Source: Dendrolimus kikuchii (taxonomy: Eukaryota; Arthropoda; Insecta; Lepidoptera; Lasiocampidae). Taken from it: a DNA stretch of 64,000 nt. The DNA lies in assembly GCA_019925095.2 (NCBI GenBank), contig CM034411.1, positions 9,198,001 to 9,262,000 on the forward strand, given 5' to 3'. Positions 9,716-20,075 of the stretch are shown piece by piece; the stretch's first letter is position 1; the number at the start of each line of letters is the position of its first letter. Position numbers and translations under genes: made by a program. The notes beneath the pieces are model-generated. The model was not told the DNA's origin and did no database searches. It worked only from the letters and a program-made list of their open reading frames with translations.

Positions 9716-10343
9716 AGAATAGATGGGTCTAGTCAGTGTTATTATTTATATAAGTATGTATTTTTATACTTAACTTATAAATTACATTAAGTATGTATAT
9801 TTAAAAAATTCAATTCGATCATGAAAGAAGAAACTATTGGGTCCTATATGTTGAAATTTGATAGGAAGGTATAGTTCTATATAATGCTACAACGTGTGTA
9901 AAAACCGCAAAACAACTAATAATACTATTATAGTAGCATACATGGAACTAAGATTTGAAATTACTTTCATTGTAGTATCTGCTGTCTACATAGGATATCA
10001 AATAAGTGATGGAAGACATTTTTAAGTAAAGATGCGACCGACACTGAACGAGACTGGCAAAAATAGAGATGAACAAAATAAATTATGTGAGGCCTACTCC
10101 ATTGAGACGACTTTAATAGATTAAGGACTGAGTCACCTACTTATAAATTTTTAGAATATTCAATTGATAACTGAATTGCTGATGACTAGAATAGATAATA
10201 TTATCTCGATAATTTTTAATTAATTATCAACCCTTTCAGATATCTGGAGAAGCCATTTGGTGAGGGGCTAGGCTTACATTTTAATCATAAGGCTTGTATG
10301 GATCTCAGGACATGGTTAACGTAAATAATGTTTGAATAATTAC
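9716..10343. other. plastin intron, no feature seen
   Basis: AT-rich intron sequence. Nothing is shared with other parts of the window and no coding segment is visible. Confidence 0.45.
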
Positions 10344-10425
10344 CATCACTGGAAGCTTCACTCATACCACCCAGATGCTCAAGATTTTCTTTTTTACTGA
10401 CGGCTTGTTTGAATGTGCTGGCCAC
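10344..10425 (-). CDS. Fim: plastin/fimbrin exon (linker between EF-hands and CH1)
   Basis: A short exon of 27 codons plus one base: VASTFKQAVSKKENLEHLGG, then MSEASSDG. It corresponds to the VAKTFRKAINKKEG...GGTSEQSS segment of vertebrate plastin, the linker that follows the EF-hand module and touches the CH domains. The acceptor is TTTCCAG|GTG and the donor GATG|GTAATT. It is in phase with the exons at 13186-13329 and 9255-9408. Confidence 0.94.
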
Positions 10426-10713
10426 CTGGAAATAGAGTAAACACACTGCTTTCAATTTCAATAAACTTACATTTCATTTAAATTCTTCTGAAGAACAATC
10501 ATGTGACAACAACAACACAACACAACACAACACAACAATAATCAAGAATGTTATCACAAGTTAAAATTAATTGAAACATAATTTTAAACGTGCATTATGT
10601 CAGATTATGGCGGAAACTTGAAATGTGAGTTTGGCTGTGTAGATATTTCCCAAAAAATTATAATATTCTTCAAAAATGAACAATAGTTATGGATATAAAC
10701 TGTTTTAAATAAG

Positions 10714-11037
10714 ACGTCCGTGCAGGAACGGAGAAAGAATACAATTTCCTGCGGCCGGGCGGCCTGTCGTAAGAGGCGACTAAATAACCCACAGCCAGGT
10801 GGTAGGGCATTTGCCCGACTGGATGGCTACCACCCCTGGTCTAGAGCATGTCGCCATAACAACTTTGAGTTGTGTTCCGGCATTAGTGACCAGGTTCCAG
10901 ACTCACTTAAGAGAGCAGCAGCGCATTTGTAGCATCTTGTGTGTTGCAAATGTCCATAGGCGATGGTAATCGCTTTACATCCAGTGGGCCGTCTGCCTGT
11001 CTGCTGAACTCCTGCAATAAAAAATAAATAAAAAAAA
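10714..11037 (+). mobile_element. 310-bp SINE-like family, full-length copy
   Basis: Starts TCCGTGCAGGAACGGAG and ends CTGAACTCCTGCAATAAAAA. AAGACG occurs at both edges (10708-10713 and just after the A-tail) and may be a short target duplication. Antisense to plastin, inside an intron. Confidence 0.85.
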
Positions 11038-11648
11038 GACGTTTGTGTCTGCGCTAAAAAATTCACGATTTAGCAAAAAGTATCATTTGAAGTATCAAGT
11101 ATCAGCTGCCACAAGAACTCCGTCTTTTGTCGTCAGTCATTAATCAACGCTTACAAAGTTACAAAACAGAGATAAAGCTAATAATATATACGCAAATTAT
11201 ACTATTTACGAGTTCGCAAATGGACATACTTTATACGTTCATGACAATTCTATCTCACGACTTCCATCCTCATATGTTGCAATACTCCATTTAACCTCAA
11301 TAATATTGATTTATTTATTTACTTGAGAACTAATCTGTTCACATTAAGCCCGTTAATGTGTTCCGTCGAGGCATTTATGCACGTCGTTATTAGGTCAAAT
11401 GTGTTGACATCTATTATTGGGTGTTTATTATAGCGATTTGTGTTTACTATTGGAATGCTGGTTGAAGTATTATAATAATAATCAACTCCCTACAACTTCC
11501 AACTGTCCGAATAGAAATGCGGACATATGTTACAATAAATTCTAATAATTATTAATGTAAAAGAACAAGCATTAAAACTTAACATTAACATTTCATCATT
11601 AAACTTTTAAAGTATCGTGATAGAAATAATTTCAATTACTTTTCAAAC
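11038..11648. other. plastin intron, no feature seen
   Basis: AT-rich sequence with a single TTTATTTATTTA run. No exon, RNA gene or shared repeat recognised. Confidence 0.45.
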
Positions 11649-11800
11649 AATAATTACACCGGCCCACAAAAAATAAAGTGGTCTGTACTTTTGAGCAGAT
11701 CCATCTATTCTTATGTACTTCGATACGCTGAATCCTAATTTGGGGTCAGTTTTGTCCATACACCCTCAAAGTTTTGAGGGTTCATAGACCGAAATAAATA
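11649..11800. repeat. dispersed repeat with terminal hairpin, copy 2
   Basis: Shares AGTGGTCTGTACTTTTGA, ATCTATTCTTATGTACTTCGAT-like sequence and TTTGGGGTCAGTTTTGTCCA with the copy at 9430-9715. The second hairpin arm is decayed, so the foldback is weaker here. Confidence 0.55.
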
Positions 11801-12121
11801 ATAATAACAAGAATAATGCGCTATTCGACTCCTTTTACTTGTAACTACTTATGACGACATTAGTAGGTGCGCTCGTATCAAATCTATGAGGCTACCACCC
11901 TCTGTAAGTTTATAAATAGTATCTCAGTTGATTTATAACCTCCCCCCCCCCTACCCCCTACCAACGTTCTTCAACTTTCATACGTTTAAATCCTACGTAG
12001 CCCCTTTAACTTCTCATACACTAGCGGCTAGCCGCAGTCTCTTTCAGCAATTCTTGCCGGGGATATAGGTAGCTTATGTGGCAGATAATGAGGATCCTAT
12101 CGCGGTTTCATTTACTGATGG
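11801..12121. other. plastin intron, no feature seen
   Basis: Contains a C-rich run near 11942-11956 but no exon or element end that I can recognise. Confidence 0.4.
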
Positions 12122-12748
12122 AGGACAGCAGACAGGCTGACGTTCCACTTAACAGAAGGTGATTCATATCGCATATAGACATTTGCAACATCAACACCAT
12201 CAATGTGCTGCCGCTCTCGTGGGCGAGCCGGCAACTGGTCATTGATCCCAGAACACAGCTCAAATTTGTTATGGCGGCATACTCTAGACCAGGCGAGGTA
12301 GTCATCCAGATGGGCAAATGCCCTTTTTTGTTAACGATGGAGGAATGCCTTTGCGGACATCCCCTCGGGCCCCGAGGGAGGTCACTGAGGTGCATGTGAG
12401 ACTTCCGACGGTCAGCGCTAAACACAAGCTTCCGGTCATAGAAGAAGTTGTAAGCACCGATCGCCAGACTACCAACTGAACCTTCCATCATCCCTCCGCA
12501 TCATAATGAGCACCACGGGACCGTAATCATGACTATGATTCGCTGTGACACCTCGATGCGTCGTGTGGCACGCCGCGAGGGTCATCGTCCCCCGTTCCGC
12601 TACGGTATCGGGGGGAGACTGGTAAAGCGGTATCTGCAACTCCTTCGCAGACAGGCAAAGGCCCTACCACCTGGCTGTGCGTTGTTTCGTCGCCTCTTAA
12701 AACACACCGCCTGGCCATAGGAATTATAGTGTTCTTCCCCATTCCTAC
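12122..12748 (-). mobile_element. SINE-like copy split by a later insertion
   Basis: The 3' half of a SINE-like copy lies at 12122-12330 and its 5' half at 12650-12748, both minus. The 320 bases between them are unrelated to the SINE. The break is flanked by GGCAAATGCCCT on the left and GGCAAAGGCCCT on the right, a near-perfect 12-base duplication. The interruption is therefore an insertion into the SINE. Confidence 0.75.
12331..12649 (-). mobile_element. LINE 3'-end insertion inside the SINE
   Basis: GC-richer than the surroundings. It begins with a T-run on the plus strand (a short A-tail on the minus strand) and is bounded by the duplication described for the host SINE. No protein motif survives. 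Composition and tail suggest a 5'-truncated non-LTR element, but the clade is unknown. Confidence 0.55.
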
Positions 12749-12797
12749 ACTTGCGGTTGCAGCAATTATATCGAACTATATACGTTACGTTTTATCC

Positions 12798-13112
12798 GTG
12801 CAGGAACAGAGAAAGAATACAATTTCCTGCGGCCGGGCGGCCTGTCGTAAGAGGCGACTTAACAACCAACAGCCAGGTGGTAGGGCATTTGCCCGACTGG
12901 AGGGCTACCACCCCTGGTCTAAAGTATGTCGCCATAACAACCTTGAGTTGTGTTCCGGCATTAGTGACCAGATTCCAGTCTTCCTTAAGAGAGCAGCAGC
13001 GCATTTGTAGCACCTTCGGTGTTGTAAATGTCCATAGGCGATGGTAACCGCTTTCCATCAAGTGGGTCGTCTGCCTGTCTGCTGATCTCCTGCAATAATA
13101 AAAAAAAACAAG
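12798..13112 (+). mobile_element. 310-bp SINE-like family, full-length copy
   Basis: Begins ATCCGTGCAGGAACAGAG and ends TGCAATAATAAAAAAAA. It lies about 70 bases from the donor of the plastin exon at 13186-13329, very close to a splice site. Confidence 0.85.
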
Positions 13113-13185
13113 TTTCCTCATCTAATCTATCTGATGAAGTAAGGGTGGCCCGCAAGGGTGCCGGTAAAATAACTAAATTCCTCAC

Positions 13186-13329
13186 CTGTTGAGCTTTAAG
13201 ATTTGCACAGAGCTCTTCGAACTCGTTGAGTGAAATACCATTTTTCCTGGCATCTCCGTTGACGCTGCCATTTACTCCACGCCCGTGTTTATTCCCGTTG
13301 TCGTAATACTCCTCGATCATGCACCGCAC
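13186..13329 (-). CDS. Fim: plastin/fimbrin exon (second, degenerate EF-hand)
   Basis: Exactly 48 codons: VRCMIEEYYDNGNK, then a Gly/Asn-rich stretch GRGVNGSVNGDARKNG, then ISLNEFEELCANLKAQQ. It occupies the place of the second EF-hand of plastin (DLDQDGRISFDEF in vertebrates). The helix after the loop is conserved, but the loop itself, aligned backwards from ISLNE, has Gly, Ala and Lys at the first three calcium-ligand positions. It probably does not bind calcium. The acceptor is TTTTCAG|GTG and the donor CAG|GTGAGG. It is in phase 0 with 15770-15856 and 10344-10425. Confidence 0.93.
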
Positions 13330-13549
13330 CTGAAAATATCAGATATCAATAAACAGTGCGGCTAAAATTGTTCCTTGCAAACCTACAATGTCTTTATTTA
13401 TTTATCAAAGGATCACTAACAGTTTTTTTACATTTGATCGAATAAAATAATGGATTTATGACTAAGGTTTAAAATGCGATGTAAAAACTACTTACAGGCT
13501 GAACACAGCTTGCAATTGAATTTCTTCAATAATAATAGTAATAATAATA

Positions 13550-13912
13550 TAAATACATACATAACTTCACGCCAGTTCCCTTGCGGGGTAGGCACGAACA
13601 ACAGAGCGCCATTTAGGCCCATTCTTACACACCTCACTTGCTTCTTTGACATTCATAACTCTTGTCATGCACACTCGTCTGTTCTTAAGGCTCCTGACAT
13701 CACCCTCCGCTAGTACACGATCAATTTGATCATGGAAGGTGTGTCGTGGCCTTCCACGACTTCTGCATCCATCCACTTTTGCATTGTATATCTGTTTAGT
13801 CATTCTTTCATCATGCATTCTTTCCATATGCCCGAACCACCGGAGCATTCCTTTCCTTACCTTCACCCCGACACTCTCTTTCAGACCAACTCTCTTTCTT
13901 ACTTCGGTATTA
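13550..13912 (-). mobile_element. RTE 3' tail, 5'-truncated
   Basis: Begins with ATAC repeats and covers the last hundred codons of the RTE ORF in reverse, including MLRWFGHMERM and GRPRHTFHDQ, with an open frame at 13567-13866. It is nearly identical to 1650-2010. Target duplications are not clear because both flanks are rich in AATA repeats. Confidence 0.88.
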
Positions 13913-14009
13913 CGATATATAAGTAATACAATATAATAATAATCATCGGGAAACCTGCGCGCGGCTTATAGGTACTATGTTCACATTTGATCTACCATGA
14001 ACTTCTTTT

Positions 14010-14330
14010 TATCCGTGCAGGAACGGAGAAAGAATACAATTTCCTGCGGCCCGGCGGCCTGTCGTAAGAGGCGACTAAACAACCCACAGCCAGGTGGTAG
14101 AGTATTTGCTCGACTGGATGGCGACCACCCCTGGTCTAGAGTATGCCGCCATAACAACCTTGTGTTGTGTTCCGGCATTAGTGACCAGGTTCCAGTCTCC
14201 CTTAAGAGAGCAGCAGCGCATTTGTAGCACCTTTGTTGTTGCAAATGTCAATAGGCGATGGTAACCGCTTTCCATCTAGTGGGCCGTCTGCCTGTCAGCT
14301 GAACTCCTGCAATAAAAAATAAAAAAAAAG
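14010..14330 (+). mobile_element. 310-bp SINE-like family, full-length copy
   Basis: Starts ATCCGTGCAGGAACGGAG and ends GAACTCCTGCAATAAAAAAT. It is well preserved. TTCTTTTT before and AAAAAGAAC after give no clear target duplication. Confidence 0.85.
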
Positions 14331-14448
14331 AACTATAAATCTTGTTGACCAACGATCCAAAGTGATGTTGAGATTTGTGCCAGGAAATAACATTAAGGCC
14401 TTTAGTTCACACACAAGGCCTAGTAGTAATTAAACATAGATAGCTCTT

Positions 14449-14550
14449 TATTATACACCATTACAGAAAAACTTAAAGACTGGTATTACTAATCTGCGTA
14501 CCTAAGGCGGTATTATTTCTAAAAACCGATCTTTTCCAGATAAGCCGTGG
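14449..14550 (-). mobile_element. LINE-tail family with conserved hairpin module, copy 3
   Basis: On the minus strand it has TCTGGAAAAGATCGGTTTTT followed by AATAATACCGCC, and AATAAAGAGC at the 3' end. The copy is diverged and only the module is recognisable. Confidence 0.5.
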
Positions 14551-15769
14551 CAGAAATAAATTAGATTGGAAACGGCGATGGTGGTGTACATAAATAACAA
14601 AAAAAAAAATGTCTGTCTGCTCGAGCATCCTGTTTTATTACATTAACATAAACAGTAAGCCATTTCACTAAAAGGTTTTTTTAGAAGTATAAAACATAAA
14701 TACAAATATGGAGGGAATTAATACATACTGTTAGTTAATCATCAATCTTGTTTGTTTATAAAAAAAAAGCCTAAAATATAAAAACCGGTCTCTATTTTCC
14801 TGATACTAAACACATAATTGAATATAATATTTATAGATTCTTACACTGATATAATCTAAAGTGTTTGAAGTCCGCCGATTTCGATCAACAGTTTATTTGA
14901 TGATAAAATTTATTGCTCCCTATCAGTGAATAAATTAAGCTCAATAATAATAATATACAGAATTTGTACAACTTTTCAAGTTTTTGATGGGAACTTCAAG
15001 GATGGTTCCTGCTGTATGATATTGGTTAAGATTGAACAATACTTGTAGGATATTAATTGTAGTGTTTAGTTTAGTGAAACCTGCGTTTTGGGTCTGCAAG
15101 AAAAACTGTTTGAAATCGATCAAAGTCCCATTACAGTGTAGCTGAGGCTTTTGTTTGTTATTATTCTAAAATTTTATAAACATTCATGGATACGCAAATG
15201 ATGCACAGCAATATTAAAAAGAAATGTCATATATTTTTTTTTTAAATATGGCTCTATGCCGTTCACACGCAGTAAAAGTGAAACTTCAGAGAATAAACAG
15301 GCGAACATAATTATATCTACAACGCTTAGTAGACAAGAGTGAGGAGGCTACGAAGCACCGCACAAAAATCAGACCTAGTAGTATGAAACGCTGCATAATG
15401 TCAAAAATCAAAATCAAAAATCATTTATTGAATAAAACATAAGTCACAATTTTTGACACTCATTGGTCCCCAAACTAGGTCGACCTGTATCTCGGGGACC
15501 TCTGTATTCTACCTCTATCTCTCGCAGGCATAGTCCTATAGATTTATGTATTTATCTCTTTTTAGTGTCGCTTTTACATTTCAACCAGTTTCAAATTACA
15601 ACGATTCTAAAGAAGTTTCACTTCAAAAATATAAAACCTGGTTGCCTCCCTGGAAGAAATTAGGCGACGCCTAAGCAAAAGCTCCAGCCTTCATGTTCCA
15701 TATGCATTCAGCTTGACTGCCAGTCTTATTATTCAATATAAGTTTAAGGTTTTGCATGTAGTGACATAC
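14551..15769. other. plastin intron, no certain feature
   Basis: Mostly AT-rich. A run at 15403-15440 (AATCAAAATCAAAAATCATTT) resembles a common insect repeat end, and GAAGTTTCACTTC occurs at 15613-15625. No exon seen. Confidence 0.4.
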
Positions 15770-15856
15770 CTTCCACTGTGGAATTTTGTATCCTACGCTG
15801 TCTAGTGCATCCTTGAGCTCTTTGAGATCAATATATCCATTGCCGCTTGTGTCCAA
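15770..15856 (-). CDS. Fim: plastin/fimbrin exon (first EF-hand)
   Basis: Twenty-nine codons: LDTSGNGYIDLKELKDALDS, then VGYKIPQWK. DTSGNGYIDLKE is a canonical 12-residue EF-hand loop, with Asp, Ser, Asn, Tyr, Asp and Glu at positions 1, 3, 5, 7, 9 and 12. It matches the first EF-hand of plastin, which confers calcium control on actin bundling in vertebrate isoforms. The acceptor is TTACAG|TTG and the donor AAG|GTATGT. The chain starts in the middle of a domain, so at least one upstream exon with the initiator Met must lie above this position. I could not identify it. Confidence 0.95.
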
Positions 15857-16434
15857 CTGTAACAGAAAACAAGTCGGTATTTACATATACAAATAAGTAT
15901 ATCATTCGGAATTTTATACATAATTTACACTATAGTATTATAATTTACGAACAGAATATATCATACACAATCGTACTGAACAATCGTATGTTTGTCCAAC
16001 ACCTACATGTGTATGACAAACGGGTGTTAGTCATTTGTGTGATATAATAATTATTCTGTTATTACGATATACTGCTGTAATGAAGTCATGTTATTCCATG
16101 TCCAAAATTTTTGTAAAGTCTTGAAACTAGTCAAACAGGTCAGTCACATGCGAACTTAATTATTTCCATTCGAAATATTATTCTGTACAGCAACATTATG
16201 GTACTTATAGATAAATAATATATACTATAATAAATAAATATAATAATAAATATTATAGTTATTTATTCGTTCGAATTTGTAGTGTTTAAAAAGGTGAAAA
16301 AAAACAAGGGGCCTAATTCGGACGAGCAGATTCCAAAAATACAATTTTAAAAGAATCGCACGGGAATTTCAAGTTATATCCTAGTTTCTTATAAAATATG
16401 TACATTTATTTATATAAAAAAATATAAAAACTGG
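15857..16434. other. plastin upstream intron, no feature seen
   Basis: AT-rich sequence in which I could not find the missing first coding exon. No repeat recognised. Confidence 0.4.
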
Positions 16435-16610
16435 ATCTCCGCCGGCAGCGGAGCCTAGGGTCCAGGCTAGCGGTGGTTAAGTCTCCAGACATAGGAATCT
16501 CCTCACAAAACGGCCCGTGTCCAGAGCAGAGCTGCCTTCTGCATCCGACCTTTCACCCAGATACCAAGCGAGAGCCATTCAAGATGACGGTCAAGGCTTT
16601 TCGCTATTAG
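16435..16610. repeat. GC-richer block, possible LINE 3' fragment
   Basis: A 175-base island with much higher GC than its flanks, containing GCCGGCAGCGGAGCCTAGGG and AACGGCCCGTGTCCAGAGCA. It has no open frame of note. Composition suggests the remnant of a non-LTR element, but no second copy lies in the window. Confidence 0.35.
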
Positions 16611-17047
16611 TCTTATTATTATATAAGGTTACCATTTTTGTCAAAATGACTACGCATCCCTAAAAATTACAAATTAGAAGAACATAAATAAACGAAAGCG
16701 ACTGTATTTGTTTTAAGTATTATATTATCTCCACGAATGGCCTTGCTACTGCATTTTGACAGGAAACAGAGCGTGCCCGCCCTCATTAGCATTTTTAGAT
16801 GGCAATTAGTCGTAACTGTTGTTATGAAACTCGTTTAACTAAAAAAAATAGGAATTTATCAAGAGGATAAATTAAAAAATATTATTCAAGTAATGTATGT
16901 TCGAAAAGGCGATAATTTTAATACGTTATTAGCTTTAAATTTTAAAATGTATTTGTTTCACTTCAATAACTTACTATCAAGAAAATGATCTAGAGACGAT
17001 ATCGACAGAATTTGGCTTCACACGTCGTCTTTTTGGCTGGTTGAACC
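16611..17047. other. non-repeat stretch with a short open segment
   Basis: Mostly AT-rich. On the minus strand, 16977-17047 is open and reads FNQPKRRRVKPNSVDI, then VSRSFS before a TGA stop. It is only about 23 codons to the insertion point of the neighbouring R1 copy, and too short to call a gene. Confidence 0.3.
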
Positions 17048-17062
17048 TGGTATTATCGTTAT

Positions 17063-17569
17063 TCCCGGCCGTGGTACGCACCATGGTCCGGAGCCCAACC
17101 GGATGGGACGCCGTCTCCTCCTTTTGCGACCGCGTTATGCTTGCGAAGGAGGAGGCGGAGCGGGAGCGTGAGCGGACGTCCTTGCTCCGCTCCCGCCAAA
17201 GGAGGACGCGCCGACGCCGGAGGGCGGATTTCGACCTTCGGCCACCGTAAGCGGGCGGCGCGGGTGGGGCCCCTTGGGGTATAGGGGTTCTCACTCACCC
17301 GCACATGCCGTCGAGATGAGAGCGCGAGTGTTCCGCGCGCGCTCATCTCTCCTCCCGTGGGGCGCGTTATAGACCGCCCCACGCCTAGAGAGCATGATGA
17401 TGCCGGGGGATGAGTCCCCCGACAATGGAAGAGGCCTCGTGAGGGGGGCCCACGCCTGCCAGGGCTGCGGAGAGGCTAGGTCATATACCCGTAGCCCTGG
17501 CATAAGGCGAAGGACGGAATACCCAGGGGTTTTAGTGGGTATCCCTAACCGGGGGTGGCAAAAAAGAAA
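17063..17569 (+). mobile_element. R1-clade LINE, 5'-truncated copy with 15-bp TSD
   Basis: The insertion starts inside the last 62 codons of the R1-like ORF (FPAVVRTMV, then TGWDAVSSFC and a C-terminal run of Arg residues), continues into the 3' UTR, and ends in AAAAAAGAAA. It is the same family as the long element at 61054-64000. Both sides carry the perfect duplication TGGTATTATCGTTAT (17048-17062 and 17570-17584), so both ends are exact. The 3' UTR is about 140 bases shorter than in the long copy. Confidence 0.95.
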
Positions 17570-17584
17570 TGGTATTATCGTTAT

Positions 17585-18577
17585 ATAACGTTTTGAAACC
17601 AAACAAACAAAATTTAATGAGAACTACTAAATAATCGTAGATAAGAAAAATATATACTTTTAAATATCTGTTTCAATAAATTAAACTACTGACTTTTAAT
17701 ATATATATTTTATAAAACTGTTTATTTGAAAACTTCAAATCGCTCTCCTGATTACATTGTAATTTTTAGATAAATACAAAATAATTTTACTGCGGTTATA
17801 GGTAAGATATTGAAGGTGAAGGACGGTAGAGGAAGATATGAAGGTGTTACAGTAAAGTCTTATTAACAAAAAAATACAATGTTTAGTCCCATTTATCCCA
17901 TCTGGCTAGACCAACAGCATCTTGCCTGTTTTTGTGGTTGAGACATAAAGAGTGAGCTCGTATTATATGTGTAGGTTAATTTGGCCAATTATATTGCTAT
18001 ACAATGTAAATCTGATCTTAAGGTTTGTCCAAAATTATACAAGAGATGAACTATAGAATTAAACAACGATTTGCTAATACCAGCTGTCAGGTAAATCTAT
18101 TTATAAGCGTAAAATGTACATATATCAATATTTATTGAATCACTATCACAGCGATATCTTATCATATCTGGTTCACCAGTCATTTTCTAGAATAATGGCG
18201 TCCAGATACTACTTACTGATAACTTGTCCCTGTATCATGTTATTATAAATTATTTTGCAGTAATTTTGGGGGAATTATTCAGAGACACGAGCTTTGTGTC
18301 GCATAGTTTAGGGTTGTCCATTTTTATTATTTATGAATATTTTTTTAAAAGAAAGACAAATGTTTTGAAATAAGCCGATATTATAGTTCCGATGGCCCAC
18401 ATCTCCCCTATCCTGTCACATCCCCTCTAACCCAACCTCCTCGTCTAATCCCTCTATCCCCTCTCCGCAGTACATTGTAAACGTATTCTATTTATTTCCT
18501 CGTGAATCTAATATAATGACAAATATATTTTACAGTTAATTAATTTCTACCAAAAACCAATTTTAAAACCATAAGCT
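17585..18577. other. AT-rich stretch, no feature seen
   Basis: No exon, RNA gene or shared repeat recognised. A pyrimidine-rich patch lies at 18400-18470. Confidence 0.4.
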
Positions 18578-19150
18578 GCGGTAGCTTAGTGGTTAACACA
18601 TTCGTATCCAAAACTCGCGTATAAAATAATAATAAACTTTATTTTCAGTAAGTCGTAAGAGGCGACAAAACAACCCATAGCCAGGCGATAGGGTATTTGC
18701 CCGACTGGATGGCTACCACCCCTGGTCTAGAGTATGCCGCTATAACAACCTTGAGTTGTGTTCCGGTATTAGTGACCAGGTTCTAGTCTCCCTTAAGGGA
18801 GCAGCAGCGCATTTGTAGCACCTTTGATGTTGCAAATGACTATAGACGATGATAACCGCTTTCCATCAAGTGGGCCGTCTGCCTGTCTGCTGAACTCCTG
18901 CAATAAAAAAACAGCTAGGTAGCAGCAAATTTTAGATGACGTGGGTTCAAATCCTGGCCGGAAAAACATGCACCTCTTAGGCTGTTTTCTGACCGAATGT
19001 GTTTTTTACACAATACCGTGCTTACAGTTAAGGTTAGCATAGTAATGAAACCTGCACGTCGAGATAACCGATGTGTCAGATCCACCAATCTGCATTCGTC
19101 AAACGTGGCGGTTACACTGTCCCTCCGTAGTCCAGCAATGGGTAGATTGT
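18578..19150 (+). mobile_element. tRNA-derived SINE, interrupted
   Basis: An A-box-like TAGCTTAGTGGTTAAC lies at 18588-18603 and a B-box-like GGGTTCAAATCC at 18945-18956. They are normally only 30-40 bases apart, but here a second element (18640-18912) separates them. The body after the B box contains GCACCTCTTAGGCTGTTTTC and GATAACCGATGTGTCA, matching the fragments at 4200-4312 and 945-1066. This copy lets the family be ordered: head, CACCTCTTAGGC segment, then GATAACCG segment. Confidence 0.78.
18640..18912 (+). mobile_element. 310-bp SINE-like family, 5'-truncated copy inside another SINE
   Basis: Starts at about GTAAGTCGTAAGAGGCGAC and ends TGCAATAAAAAAA. The first 45 bases of the full-length form are absent. 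It is inserted between the A and B boxes of the tRNA-derived SINE, so it arrived later. Confidence 0.8.
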
Positions 19151-19719
19151 GAACTGTTATTGTCAATCAATTTTAAATTTGTACCACGGGCTGGACAACC
19201 CTACGAGTTCTTCCTTTACATAAAACTACCTTATCTATCTGAAAAAATACCGCATTGATGGTGCAAAAGTAACGTTTACGGTAGATTTTTTACCCCTCAG
19301 TTACCCCTGGATATTTTACGAGGCCTGGATAGCAATTTATTGTCTACAACTCTTAATTATTTTATTATATTTCTTCCTTTGTTACTATGTAGTCCCTTGA
19401 ATTATTTATCTGCATGCTTTCCTATTCCATTCGAATACAATTTTCGCTATTCTATTTATATATTTGTTATTATGTATGTACGGGAGTTGTTACCTATATT
19501 TTGTAATAAATTAATTAATCTATACATTATATAGGTATATAATGTTTTAAATGAATCGGTACAGTTTGATAAACAACAAGTTTAGTTAGATAAAACTTGC
19601 CTACCACCTTATTATTCGGACATAGAGTATTAGATACAAACCGAAGAGTGAAAGGTTATTTGTTTTAAGCGACATTTTGAAATATGGTGGGAGAAAAGTT
19701 TACAGTTTTAATTAAGAAA
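19151..19719. other. AT-rich stretch, no feature seen
   Basis: No recognised exon or repeat. Confidence 0.4.
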
Positions 19720-20075
19720 TAAAATTACGTTGTAATGGTTTTAAGCGCGGCATTTTATTTAGTTTTTATTTCGATGGTTTGGCCACTTTTCAGTAGCCGC
19801 GATCGCGGAAGACGGCGTCAATAAGTAATGTTAAAATTATTATTTAGCCTACCCCCGACTTCTTATTTTAGTTATTGTATATGGTTAATATTTACTCTAT
19901 GGAAGCCTAATCTAATTTACCATCGCTTCGCAACCTGTTGTGGCGAGAAGCAGCGACGCAAGAAATTATTCAGCAACCTGCCTAGCTCTAATAAATTTAT
20001 ACAATATTAAAACGGGTTTAAGGTAAATGAATAGAGAAGATTATCAATCAAGTTGGAGTGTATTCTGGGGCACCC
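19720..20075 (-). mobile_element. Penelope-like element 3' tail
   Basis: Contains GGTTTTAAGCGCGG, GGCCACTTTTCAGTAGCCG, a TTTAGCCTAC segment, AAGCCTAATCTAATTTACCA and CCTGCCTAGCTCTAATAA. These are in the same order as 31720-32090 beside the GIY-YIG reading frame. It has only the non-coding tail (minus orientation relative to that ORF) and no coding part. It is diverged by perhaps 15 percent by eye. Confidence 0.75.

Noticed and set aside
18640..18700. GTAAGAGGCGAC motif as a possible rRNA fragment
   Set aside because: The motif occurs in every copy of the SINE-like family and has no neighbouring rRNA sequence.
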